Of a stretch of DNA of 17,893 bases, positions 1 through 7,899 are shown piece by piece; position 1 is the first letter of the stretch; every line of letters begins with the position of its first letter. The DNA is from Pelagophyceae sp. CCMP2097. Lineage: Eukaryota; Sar; Pelagophyceae. The notes beneath the pieces are model-generated. The model saw only the letters and a program-made list of their open reading frames with translations, was not told the DNA's origin and did not search any database. The stretch covers positions 1,048,178 to 1,066,070 of the forward strand of contig MU657164.1 in NCBI GenBank assembly GCA_026770575.1, read 5' to 3'. A program made the position numbers and the translations under genes.

Positions 1-273
1 TGGGACGCCGCGACGGGCGCGCTGCTGACGACGCTTAAGGGGCACACCGGCTACGTCATGAGCTGCGCTTTCTCGCCCGACGGCACGCGCGTCGTGACGG
101 CGAGCAGCGACTGGACGGCGCAGCTGTGGGACGCCGAGACGGGCGCGCTGCAATCGACACTCGAAGGGCACACAAAAGCTGTTACGAGCTGCGCGTTCTT
201 CCCCGACAGCGAGCGCGTCGTGACAGCGAGTTACGACAAGACGACGCGGCTCTGGCATATTGCTCGCTCATGA
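1..273 (+). CDS. WD40-repeat protein, C-terminal end (5' partial)
   Basis: The frame is open from base 1 and ends at TGA 271-273. It encodes the tail of one WD40 blade and two full ones: WDAATGALLTTLKGHTGYV, then SCAFSPDGTRVVTASSDWTA ending QLWDAETG, then SCAFFPDSERVVTASYDKTT ending RLWHIARS. The blade pattern is GH, about 24 residues, then LWD, with a 126-bp DNA period. WD40 proteins fold as beta-propellers and act as interaction scaffolds; the partner cannot be read from sequence. The final RLWH followed by a few residues and a stop matches the end of the second WD40 gene in this window (RLWHVAV at 12643-12666), so the two are paralogues. The beginning lies outside the window. Family assignment is certain; function is unknown. 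Confidence 0.92.
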   Translation, partial: WDAATGALLTTLKGHTGYVMSCAFSPDGTRVVTASSDWTAQLWDAETGALQSTLEGHTKAVTSCAFFPDSERVVTASYDKTTRLWHIARS

Positions 274-788
274 CGTGCGCGGCCCTCGGCCTCAGGGCTA
301 TTTGCAAGGCCGCGCTTCCGGGTCGTGCGTACGAAGCCTCGTCGCTTTCTCATCGTGTGTATAACAATTAAGAACAAACCCACGAGTCCCGTGATGCTGT
401 TTGTATACAATTGAAGAACCGACGGCCAGCCTTTGCCAAGTGCTGGAGAGTTTGCTTGCTTAAAATCCACCCTGGGTGGGGCTGGCCCAAAAGGGAATGA
501 CCGTCCAACCCGAATCTAAGGTCGGCTTGCAGGCCCAGAGGCCCGGTGCCAGTGCCTCAGAGAGCGCGTCAGCACATCAAGCGCAGCGTCTCTCCATTGG
601 CCCGGTCCTCTGGTCGGGTTCTTGAGCCTCCGGGCTGAAGTAGATCGTTCGCAAGTAGACTTCTTTAGGCTGGTATTGGAGCAGTGAGTGAGTCGATGAT
701 GAACGTGGCCAGGAAGAATATGACCGTGAAAGGCCAATAGTCCCGCTCCACGCATCATCTCAACGCGCCAAAGCCCGCGGCAAACGGA
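274..788. other. Non-coding stretch downstream of the WD40 gene
   Basis: About 515 bases without a convincing gene. The part from 350 to 470 is less GC-rich than its surroundings and includes ATAACAATTAAG-type sequence, compatible with a 3' UTR and polyadenylation region of the WD40 gene. Short open frames here lack coding character. It holds the conserved motif at 452-475, listed separately. Confidence 0.5.
452..475 (+). repeat. 24-nt motif shared by both WD40 3' flanks (copy 1)
   Basis: The core GCTTAAAATCCACCCTGG at 458-475 is identical to 12932-12949. Extending 6 nt upstream gives 23 of 24 matches (452-475 against 12926-12949). This copy starts about 180 bp after the stop of the first WD40 gene. 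It could be a remnant of the duplication that produced the paralogues or a shared 3'-end element. Confidence 0.75.
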
Positions 789-1594
789 GTCGGCACGGTG
801 GCCGCACGGTCGTCGGCCCAGAGGCTGCACAAACGTCGGTGTGGAGGCGACACGTTCGCGGAGGCCGCACGGACACCGGCTCGGAGGCCGCAGGGTTGGC
901 AGCACGGAAGGCCGCGCGGTCGTCGCAAGTGCGCCGGCACAGGGGGCGCACGGTTGGCAGCACGGAGGCCGCGCGAGCGTCGGCACGGAGGCAGCGCGAT
1001 CATCGGCCCTGGAGAGCATGCCCCAAAGGCCGCACGGGCATCGGCTTGGAGGGCGCACCGTCGTCAGCACAGAGGCCACACGGTCGCCGGCACAGAGGCC
1101 GCACGGGCATCGGCACAGAGGCCACACGGTCATCAGCACGGAGGCCGAACGGTCGCCGGCACGGCCGTCAGCGTGGACAGCTGCATGGGCGTCGACACGG
1201 AGGCCGCAGGACCGTCTGCGCGGAGGACGCAAGACCGTCTACGCGGAAGACATACTATTGTCGGCACAGAGGCCGCATAATCGTCGGCACGGAGGCCATC
1301 GCCGGCACGGAGGTCACACGGTCGCAAACATCGAGGTCACACAGCCGTCGGCACGGAGGCCATTGTTGGCATGGGGGCCACACGGTCACCAGTACGGGGC
1401 CTGCGCGATCGCCGGTACGGGGGGCGCACGGTCGCCGGCCCGGAGATTGCACAAACGTCGGCACGGAGGCTGTACGGAGACCGGCCCGGAGGCCGCACAG
1501 TCATCAGCACGGACGCACAGTCACTGGCACAGAGGACGCAGGGCCAAATGCGGAGGCCGCACGACTGTCGGCACGGAGGACGCACGGCAATCGT
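789..1594. repeat. 23-bp minisatellite, roughly 35 degenerate copies
   Basis: About 800 bp of imperfect tandem copies of a 23-bp unit that begins GTCGGCACGGAGGCCGCACG. Well-preserved adjacent copies sit around 1064-1155. Copies differ by substitutions (A/G at several sites) and occasional indels, with some longer non-unit insertions. Because 23 is not a multiple of three and the unit lacks stops in most frames, long open frames appear on both strands, giving low-complexity Arg/His/Gly-rich or Arg/Pro/Cys-rich translations that repeat every 23 residues. These are treated as by-products of the repeat, not genes. Confidence 0.9.
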
Positions 1595-1703
1595 GAATAT
1601 CGTCGGCGACGGGCCGGGTGGCGCAAGAAAGTAGTTATGTGGTGTCGTTACGGCGTCCCCATTGCGCCGGCGGCCCTTTTGCGGTGTCGGCGTTAGGGGG
1701 TCC

Positions 1704-1814
1704 GGGTTCGGCGTCGACGAGCCATCTGGCCCACGAGGTCCCTTTCGCGCTCAGGCGTCGATGGCGTCAGGGTTCTTCGGTTTCGACGAGCCATCTATGT
1801 CCCACGAGATCCCT
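1704..1814. repeat. Imperfect direct repeat duplicating a gene's 3' end
   Basis: Bases 1704-1743 and 1770-1814 are related. Both begin GGGTTC, contain CGACGAGCCATCT and end in CCCACGAGRTCCCT. The second copy encodes, on the minus strand, the last residues (RDLVGHRWLVETEEP) of the 1767-2504 protein. The first copy lies just beyond its stop and would read RDLVGQMARRRRT, so it is a partial duplicate of the 3' end. Confidence 0.7.
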
Positions 1815-2504
1815 CGTAGACCAAACCAAATAAGGTTCCTCCCGCGGCGCCCTCCCGGAGGGGATGACGCCCCGCTGCGTCTCGAGGACTGAATGCTGGA
1901 CCCACGTTTGCCCTGAAAAGTCAGCAAACGCCATGCATTGTATGACGTCGTTGTGCAGGAGCGAATAGTCGACCGGCACGCCGTACGGGTCGCCCGCCTC
2001 GGAATAGCACTTCAGCAGCATGCGCTTCACCTCGCCCGACCGCACTAGGCGCACGGCCTCGACGCGGAGGGAACGGCCAACGAGCGTCTCCGCCGGAATT
2101 GGAGCCGCGAAGATCAGCGCACCGCAACGCGACGCGCCGGGCGCGCCGCGCGAAATGAGCGCTTCCACGGCGGCGGCAAACAGCAAGCAGCGCAGCGCCA
2201 CGCGGAGCATGGCCGCGAGGGAGTCGACGCGCGCGATACCCTTCAAGTCCTTCCACTGCCAGGACCAGGAAGTTAGTTTCGGGTTTTGTCGCAACAAAGT
2301 TTCGGGGAAACCCGCACCGTGTTTGAGCAGATAGCCCGCTGTCTCACCACGGTCCCCGAGCTTCGTCAGGCCACAGGTGGCCCCTTCCTTAGGCGGCGCG
2401 GGCCTGTGTCTCCCGCAATCAAAGTCGAGTTCGCACCAGGGACCCTCTCCAAGGTTGCCCACACACGCCCGACTGCGCGAGAGCTCGTCCTCCTCGAATG
2501 GCAT
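1767..2504 (-). CDS. Unknown protein, 245 residues
   Basis: An uninterrupted minus-strand frame from ATG 2504-2502 to TGA 1769-1767. I do not recognise the family. Coding status is supported by strongly GC-biased third codon positions, a balanced amino-acid composition unlike the low-complexity shadow frames nearby, and the absence of repeats. The first 60 residues contain several cysteines (ACVGN, PWCELDFDC, GATCG). Residues around 100-125 form a hydrophobic, helix-prone stretch (SLAAMLRVALRCLLFAAAVE), possibly one membrane helix or a buried helix. The C-terminal third has KCYSEAGDPYGVPVDYSLLH followed by DVIQCMAFADFSG. The start is the first ATG of the frame; an upstream exon cannot be excluded. 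The gene lies 266 bp downstream of the first Sel1 paralogue on the same strand, and its last codons are partly duplicated beyond the stop. Confidence 0.6.
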   Translation of the reverse strand: MPFEEDELSRSRACVGNLGEGPWCELDFDCGRHRPAPPKEGATCGLTKLGDRGETAGYLLKHGAGFPETLLRQNPKLTSWSWQWKDLKGIARVDSLAAMLRVALRCLLFAAAVEALISRGAPGASRCGALIFAAPIPAETLVGRSLRVEAVRLVRSGEVKRMLLKCYSEAGDPYGVPVDYSLLHNDVIQCMAFADFSGQTWVQHSVLETQRGVIPSGRAPREEPYLVWSTRDLVGHRWLVETEEP

Positions 2505-2609
2505 CGAAGCCGGGAGGATGGCTTATGGAGAGTCCAGCTCGGCTCCTCGGTGGGGCAAATTTGATTGGAGGGACGGCGCGGTCTTTCGTTGTCGTCGCGC
2601 CGTGTGGCG

Positions 2610-2643
2610 CGGTCGTCGGTCGCCGTCGGTCGTCGGTCGCCGT
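2610..2643. repeat. 17-bp perfect tandem duplication
   Basis: CGGTCGTCGGTCGCCGT occurs twice in direct succession (2610-2626 and 2627-2643), in the non-coding interval between the unknown gene and the first Sel1 paralogue. The unit itself contains a shorter CGGTCG repeat. Confidence 0.85.
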
Positions 2644-2770
2644 CGCGCCGTGCTCCTTGGCGGCGCGCGTGGGCAGCGGCCGGAACTGGAGTTGTGTCGC
2701 CGAGATGGCAGCAGCGCGGCCTTAAGCTCAGCTGGAGGCAACGCGTACCTCGTCGATTCCGCGGCCTCGG

Positions 2771-3815
2771 CTACACCCTGTGCGCCTCCATCGCGCCGAC
2801 TGCCTCTGCGGCCTCGGCGGACCCCTTGGCCGCGGTGCGCTTGAAGAGCGCAGCGCCTCGTCGAAGTCCTGCGGCACGCCGTGGCCGCTGGCGTAACAGC
2901 CGCCGAGCATGAAGAGCGCGTTTGTGTCGCCCTGCGCCGCGGCGAGCCGGAGCCACTTCACAGCTTCGGCGTACGACTGCGCCGCGCCCTCGCCACAGTA
3001 AAAAATGCTGCCGAGATTGAATTGCGCTGAATTGCGCGTGAGGGTAGCCTTGCTTGGCTGCGCGCCGGTACCACAGCGCGGCGGTCTTGTGGTTGATCTT
3101 CACGCCGTTTCCATGATTATATAGCTCTCCCAAGCTGACCTGACCTCGAACGTGTCCTTGCGCCGCCGCGAGCTCGTACAACTCGAGCGCCCGCTTCACG
3201 CTCTTCTTAAGACCTTGGCCATCACGGTAAATGTCTCCGAGCTGCACCTGCGCGTCGGCGTTCCCCTTGTCCGCGTGCTTCTGCAGCCGGCTCACCAACT
3301 CGGGACCGACCTGTTGGGCCAGCGCCCGGCAGAGCGGGCAGCGGTCGTCGCGCTGCCGGCACTTGGTGTGGCATGCCGTGCAAATCGTCTTGCAGCAGCA
3401 ATTGTATAATGTTTGCTGGTCACCTTCGAGTGGCAGCACGTCAAGGCAGATGGCGCAAGTGCCGCGCCAGGACGGCGAGCCGTCGTTCGGCGCGCTGGCC
3501 TTGACGACTGCCGTCGTAGTCGTACGAGCAGCCGGTAAGCGCGGTGCTGCCGTGGAACCGTTCGCCGACAAGACGTCTTCGACGATGGCCGGCTCCTCCT
3601 TGACCTTCTTCTCTGGCACCAGCTCGTCGAGAAGCTGGTCCTGGAACTTGGACAGCTGCTTGCACTGCTCCTTGTGCCCACCCGTGTTCCAGTCGACGAG
3701 CTGGCACTTTTTCGAGCAGTAGTGGCGCGATTTGCACTTGGTGCAGTGCTTGTCGTTCGGCGGTCGCAGACGCAGCAGGGCTTCGGGACGGAAGAAAACG
3801 CCGCGCAGCGGCCAT
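2771..3815 (-). pseudogene. MYND-RING-Sel1 repeat protein, paralogue 1, with frame breaks
   Basis: The product would be a scaffold or ubiquitin-ligase-like protein: MYND zinc finger, then a cysteine-rich RING-like finger, then Sel1 helical repeats. The longest intact frame starts at ATG 3619 (MPEKKVKEEPAIVEDVLS, 282 residues). It has the RING at residues 55-97 (CAIC…CCCKTICTACHTKC…CPLC) and Sel1 units at about 110-205 (DAQVQLGDIYRDGQGLKKS, AAALWYRR-type). The MYND lies upstream: CCVCD (3778-3764), then frame-shifted KHCTKCKSRHYCSKKCQLVD. Against paralogue 2, one base is missing after CCVCD near 3762. A 10-bp tandem duplication (3018-3037) breaks the third Sel1 unit. A base missing near 2847 restores the frame for the tail FKRTAAKGSAEAAEAVGAME. 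The terminator is TAG 2773-2771. A likely original start is ATG 3815, itself out of frame with the MYND. Decay or assembly indels both fit. Confidence 0.85.
3018..3037. repeat. 10-bp tandem duplication causing a frameshift
   Basis: TGAATTGCGC occurs twice back to back (3018-3027, 3028-3037) inside the Sel1 region of paralogue 1. Ten bases shift the frame by one. The protein reads HAQF up to the duplication and resumes as YAEAVKWLRLAAAQGDTNAL in another frame just after it. Confidence 0.9.
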
Positions 3816-4204
3816 TCGTTACTGTTTCAGTTTGTTTTTGCTCGACGGCGCTCGCGGCCGAGTCGGCGCAGTTTCTGCGGACGGACGGCGGAGCGCCGCC
3901 GCGAGAGCAGCCTCCGGAAGAGCCTCGAGCCGCGGCCGCCCAGACACAGTGCGCAGCGTTTCACGTCGCCCGCGCCTGGACATGGGCCTCAGTCCGGGCT
4001 CAATGCAATATCGGCGGTTGGAAAAGGGACGTCGTCTAGGTACTTGTCGCAGCAGTTGAATGAGAGCCCGGCGGGCACACACGGTCGGACCGGCGGCGGT
4101 ACAAACGCCGTGGCGGCGGCATAGGCGCCGGCTGCGTCGAGAGCGGCAGCGAGTGCGCGCGGCCCAGCGCCGCCGGCCGCCGGCCGGCCGCCGCGGCGAA
4201 AGAG
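3816..4204. other. Spacer between the two Sel1 paralogues
   Basis: About 390 bases between the start of paralogue 1 and the end of paralogue 2. No convincing coding frame, RNA gene or repeat is seen. It should contain the 5' flank of paralogue 1 and the 3' UTR of paralogue 2. A GC-rich run of alternating CCGGCCGG sequence lies at about 4165-4195. Confidence 0.45.
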
Positions 4205-5464
4205 CTATCCTTGCATGATCCACCAGAGCGCGGCGACGACGACGGCGAGGGCGCCGACCGCGTATGCCGGCCGGCTCGAGTAGAAAACCTCGGCCTGTTC
4301 GGCCGCCGCTGCAACCCCGGCGCGCCCATCTGCCTCCAGCCGCGCCCCGGGATCTTTTGCTTTCTCCGCAGCGCCGTCGCGCGCCTTTGCCGCGGCGCGC
4401 TCGGCCTGTTTGGCCGCCAATGCGGCCTCTGCGAGCCGTGCCTCGTGCGCTTCGACTGCCGTTGCGGCCTCGGGGGACCCCAGGGCCGCGGCGCGCTTGA
4501 CGAGGCGCTGCGCCTCGTCAAAGTCCTGCGGCACGCCGTCGCCGTTCGCGCAACACCTCCCGAGGTAGAAGAGCGCGGATGCGTAGCCCTGCGCTGCCGC
4601 GAGGCGCCACCACTGCACGGCTTCCTCGTGCGACTGCGCCACGCCCATGCCGATGTAGAACATGGCGCCGAGGCTCTACTGCGCGTGATGAAATCCTTGC
4701 TCGGCCGCGCGCCGATACCACAGCGCGGTGGTCTTTCAGCGTCACGCCGTTCCCTTGCTCATAACAGCAGGTTTGCCTGAGCTATCATATGTCCTTGCGC
4801 CGCACCGAGCGCGTACAACTGGGCCGCCCGTTCTGAACTTTTCTTGAGACCATTAAAGCCATTATGGTAAGCCTGTCCAAGCACGATTTGCGCGTGGGCG
4901 TCCCTTCTGTCCACGTGCTTCTGCACCCGGCGCAGCCACTCGGCGTTTTGACTCGACGGGTGGCGCTCGGCAGAGCGAGCAGCGCGTGTCGTGCTGCAGG
5001 CACTTGTCGGAGCAGTCTTTGCAAATGCTCTTGCAGCAACACACGTAAACGTAAACACATTGCGTTAGGGCTCCGAGCGGAAGCACGTCCAGGCAGATGG
5101 CGCACGTGCCGCGCCAAGCCCGATTGACGTCGTTCACCACGCCGGCCTTGACGACTGCCGTCGTAGTCGTCGGAACAGCCGATAAGCGCTTCAATGCCTT
5201 GGAACCGTCCGCTGACAAGACGTCGTCGACGATGGCCGGCTCCTCCTTGACCTTCTTCGCCGGCATCAGCGCGTCGAGAAGCCGGTCCTGGAACTTGGCG
5301 GCCAGCTGCCTGCACTGCTCCTTGTGCCCGCCCTCCTTCCAGTCGACGACCTGGCACTTTTTCGAGCAGTAGTGGCGCGATTTGCACTCGGTGCAGTGCT
5401 TGCCGTTCGGCGCGTCGCAGACGCAGCAGGGCTTTGGGACGGCGGTTGGCGGCGGGTCGCCCAT
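4205..5464 (-). pseudogene. MYND-RING-Sel1 repeat protein, paralogue 2, with frame breaks and a tail anchor
   Basis: The start ATG 5464-5462 gives MGDPPPTAVPKP directly before the MYND finger (residues 13-51: CCVC, KHCTEC, HYCSKKC, HKEQC). A charged linker (PAKKVKEEPAIVDDVLSADG) follows, then a RING-like finger from residue 121 (CAIC…CCCKSICKDCSDKC…RCSLC). One extra A in the A4 run at 4946-4949 moves the Sel1 region to another frame (AEWLRRVQKHVDRRDAHAQ, AYHNGFNGLKKS). It breaks again near 4757 and near 4730. A premature TAG at 4678-4676 sits where F or Y is expected (HAQ-stop-SLGAMFYIGMG). The rest (VAQSHEEAVQWWRLAAAQGY, then an Ala-rich coiled segment) ends with a hydrophobic helix (AYAVGALAVVVAALWWIMQG), suggesting membrane tail anchoring that paralogue 1 lacks. 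Terminator TAG 4207-4205. Several independent lesions make this a probable pseudogene unless the assembly has indel errors. Confidence 0.85.
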
Positions 5465-5634
5465 CGGGCGCGGTCGTCGGCGCGCAGCCCGCCCGTCGCA
5501 GATCTCCGACGCGATCGGCACGATCCCTCGCCGTCGTGAGTTCAACCACAGGGTAGTTTCGGCGATTCCGCGCGGCCTCGACGAGTCGACGACGCCCCGA
5601 GGTCCCCCGGCCTTTGTGTTCGGCCTCTGGCAGA
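5465..5634. promoter_or_regulatory. Divergent intergenic region
   Basis: About 170 bp separates the ATG of the minus-strand Sel1 paralogue (5464) from the proposed ATG of the plus-strand spliced gene (5635). Such a head-to-head arrangement must carry both 5' flanks and could act as a shared promoter. No TATA box or known motif is recognised, so the assignment rests on position only. Confidence 0.3.
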
Positions 5635-6579
5635 ATGGTGCAAGAGTTGCCATTGTATAGTGCATTGGGCTTGAAGCCTACGAAGGGGGGTGCAGACAAC
5701 AAAACGCCTTCGTTCCTCGTCTCAAAATCACGCTGCCGCGGCTACGCCGGCTTTGGATTCTTGCTGATGCTGGCGATGGGTGGATTGTGCTACGAGTCGG
5801 CGGCGGCGCGCCAGATGCTCGCGCCTCTTGCAAAGGCGGCCGCTCGCGCCAAGCGGGCGACTCAAGAGGTGGCCCATTACCGCCTCACAAAGCTCAAGTT
5901 CGAGTTCGAGCGCCACCTCGAGCACGATGCCGGCGAGCGCGACCTGGCGCTGCTGGCGAGGGCGAGACTGGCAAGGCTGGAAAGAGAGTAAGTACCCTAA
6001 CCCAATCGCGGGAGAGGGAGTAAGTACCCGGCCAGCGTTCGGGACCTCGACCCAAGCGTGAAGGGCGCAGTCGCAAAGGCCCCGCGAGGCCCGGAGCACG
6101 CGCAGATGGCGACTGCGTAGGTGGCGCACGAACGTGACCGCGCTGGCGGCGAGGGCGGGGGCCGAAGGGTGCGAGGCGCGCGTCGCATCAGAGGTGACCG
6201 AAGACGTGCTCCGCGCGTCAAAGACCCTCTTCGCCCAACTCGCGCGCACGCTCGCCCTCTTGGACACGCTCGTCGAGCGAGGTGCGAAGCGGGGGGCTTT
6301 TTTGTCATGTCTCGTCGACTTATTCCTTCATCTCGTCGACTTGTGCCTTTGATAGGCGACGCGGCGGACGCGCGGCACGACGCGATGCAGCGCGAGATTC
6401 TGGAGGAGCTGCAGAAGGACGCGGCGGAAGGGGCGCATTTCAAAGGTGCGTCCCTCGAGGACTGCCCCTGGATGCTCTGTGTGTGTTTATTTGTTCACCG
6501 GGGACGCGGCCCGGTGGACAGAGCAACCCCCGGAAGGCGAGGCGTTTAGCAGGAGAGGCGTTCCAGCTGGTATTTGTCG

Positions 6580-6611
<32 letters not shown>

Positions 6612-7787
6612 GGATGGTGTGTGCGACCCTCTTTCCCGTCGTCGTGGCCGGGCCGTCAAGGCGCAACGGACAAGGTCCACGGGATCCCCATCTCCCCGCG
6701 GGCGCTCAACGCCGCTGCGACTCCGCGGAGACGGTCCTACGTGCCGACGGTCCGACGGGTCACGGTCCGACGGGGCGCCCCCTATACTGCCCCTGTACGG
6801 TCCCTCGACGGTCGCTCGACGGTCCGATGCGGCCCCTCTACGGTCCTCCACGGCCCTGTCGTCGGTCGCTCGACGGTCGCTCGACGGTCTGAGGCGGTCC
6901 CTATAGGGATTCCCGACGGACCTCTCCGGTCCTTGACAGACCCGAGACGGGCCTGGCGCCCCCCACGGTCCGACGGGAGCCCCTCGGCGGTTTTAGACGG
7001 TTCCGTCGACGGTCCAATGGCCCCGACCTCGAAAAGGCCCCTCTTCGGCAAAAGCGCTTCGGGGCTCCCATCTGGCCTTGTTCCAAAGTTTCCGTCTCGA
7101 CCGGCGGCCGATGCAGGACATTGAGACGTGTCCAAAACAGGCCTGCACCCCGACGGCGCGGCCGAGGGCGACGACGCGGCGCAGGCGGCGCTGCTGGACG
7201 CGGAAGAGTGGTACGTAGTCGAGGGTGTTCTTGCCGGGATTTTTCCATCACCGGAAAAAAGGCATCAGCGGGATTTTTCCATCAAAGGAAAGGAGGCACT
7301 TGATGCCTGCACGGAGCCTGCGCGCCGAATAGGCGGACCGAGCTTGCGAAGCGCTTCTACGAGCGCTACGACGCTCACTTTGCGTCGCCGCAGACGACGC
7401 TCCGAGCGCCGGATGAGTTGCTGGCTGATTTGGAAAAGCTGTATGAGGCCGTAGAGGCAGAGGCCGATGGCGACGACTCTCGAGAAGAAGGCCACGCGCC
7501 CGAGCCAAAGGCAAAGGCCGTCGCCTGGCGCGAGTGCGTCCTTTTTGGTGGAGGAAGCGACGTTGGTGCGAAAGCGTGCCGGAAAGCGCCACATGTTCGA
7601 TGAATGATCTCCAAACGGCCCTCTCCGGAAGGGCCCTCTCCGGATCCCCAACCGCGCTTCGACTAGCGCCGAGGCGACGCTGGCGTCGTGGAAGGACCGC
7701 CTCGCTCGAGTGCACGCGGCAGCTTACGTGCGACGACTTTTTGGCCAGCCGCTTTTTGAGATCAAAAACGTCAAACACGGCGCCTAG
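5635..7787 (+). CDS. Unknown charged, helix-rich protein encoded by six exons
   Basis: I infer exons 5635-5987, 6121-6281, 6356-6445, 7141-7210, 7333-7533 and 7667-7787: 996 nt, 331 residues plus TAG. Each intron starts with GT, ends with AG, and joins codons in phase (2,1,1,2,2), which is strong internal evidence. The family is not recognised. Residues 37-53 (YAGFGFLLMLAMGGLCY) are hydrophobic and could be a signal anchor. The rest is rich in Ala, Glu, Arg and Leu with coiled-coil character (KLKFEFERHLEHDAGERDLA, AMQREILEELQKDAAEG, DELLADLEKLYEAVEAEADG) and ends LFGQPLFEIKNVKHGA. ATG 5635 is the first ATG of the exon 1 frame; ATGs at 5767 and 5776 are alternatives. Reading continues open and coding-like past the TAG at 7785-7787, so the gene may extend (see the in-frame TAG finding). 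Confidence 0.6.
5988..6120 (+). other. Inferred intron 1 (133 nt), phase 2
   Basis: Donor GTAAGT at 5988; acceptor CGTAG ending at 6120. Splicing joins GA (5986-5987) to G6121, making GAG and continuing WRTNVTALAARAG. The donor context GAGTAAGTACCC is repeated 32 bp downstream (GT at 6020). A 9-bp inverted repeat, CGCAGTCGC (6066-6074) with GCGACTGCG (6109-6117), ends three bases before the acceptor. Confidence 0.6.
6282..6355 (+). other. Inferred intron 2 (74 nt), phase 1
   Basis: Donor GTGCGA at 6282; acceptor TTGATAG ending at 6355, preceded by a T-rich tract. Splicing joins G6281 to GC (6356-6357), giving LVERGDAADARHD. A 12-bp direct repeat TCTCGTCGACTT lies at 6310-6321 and 6331-6342. 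Confidence 0.65.
6579..6612 (+). repeat. (GTT)11 microsatellite
   Basis: Eleven uninterrupted GTT units plus one G, located inside inferred intron 3. In open frames this would read as a run of Val, Leu or Cys on one strand or Asn on the other, but the splice model places it in non-coding sequence. Confidence 0.95.
6740..7020. repeat. CGACGGTC-rich degenerate minisatellite
   Basis: Scattered copies of CGACGGTC and ACGGTCC, including TCGACGGTCGCTCGACGGTC twice (near 6806 and near 6870). Spacing is irregular, about 10-25 bp. It lies in inferred intron 3, and the open frames across it are repeat by-products. Confidence 0.65.
7211..7332 (+). other. Inferred intron 4 (122 nt), phase 2, with hairpins
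   Basis: Donor GTACGT at 7211; acceptor GAATAG ending at 7332. Splicing joins TG (7209-7210) to G7333, making Trp and continuing RTELAKRFYERYDAHFASPQ. A 16-bp perfect direct repeat CGGGATTTTTCCATCA occurs at 7235-7250 and 7269-7284, 34 bp apart. Each copy can pair with a following GGAAA run, and GGCATCA (7261) pairs with TGATGCC near 7310. Confidence 0.65.
7534..7666 (+). other. Inferred intron 5 (133 nt), phase 2
   Basis: Donor GTGCGTCC at 7534, closely matching the donor of intron 3; acceptor CGACTAG ending at 7666. Splicing joins GA (7532-7533) to C7667, making Asp and continuing AEATLASWKDRLARVHAAAY. The tract GGCCCTCTCCGGA occurs twice near 7617-7645. Confidence 0.6.
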
Positions 7788-7899
7788 GTCCCAAACGCCC
7801 CGACGACGGACGACGCGCTCGACTACGCCCAGCTCCACAACGTCCTGCACATTGCTGCGCCGTCGAGGCAAACGTCCGACGCGACTCGAGGAGACGGCA

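Larger units (their letters stand above)
6446..7140 (+). other. Inferred intron 3 (695 nt), phase 1, repeat-filled
   Basis: Donor GTGCGT at 6446; acceptor AAAACAG ending at 7140. Splicing joins G6445 to GC (7141-7142), giving AHFKGLHPDGAAEGDD. The intron holds (GTT)11 and a CGACGGTC-rich minisatellite, and is far longer than the other introns of the gene. Confidence 0.55.

Noticed and set aside
789..1594. CRISPR-like array
   Set aside because: The units are contiguous 23-bp repeats without unique spacers of uniform length, and the DNA looks eukaryotic.
516..1696. Several open frames of 60-285 codons on both strands
   Set aside because: They all translate the 23-bp minisatellite, repeat every 23 residues and exist in most frames at once; none has independent coding support.
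5994..6003. Telomere-like CCCTAACCC
   Set aside because: A single copy inside an inferred intron; no tandem array, so no telomere or interstitial telomeric repeat.
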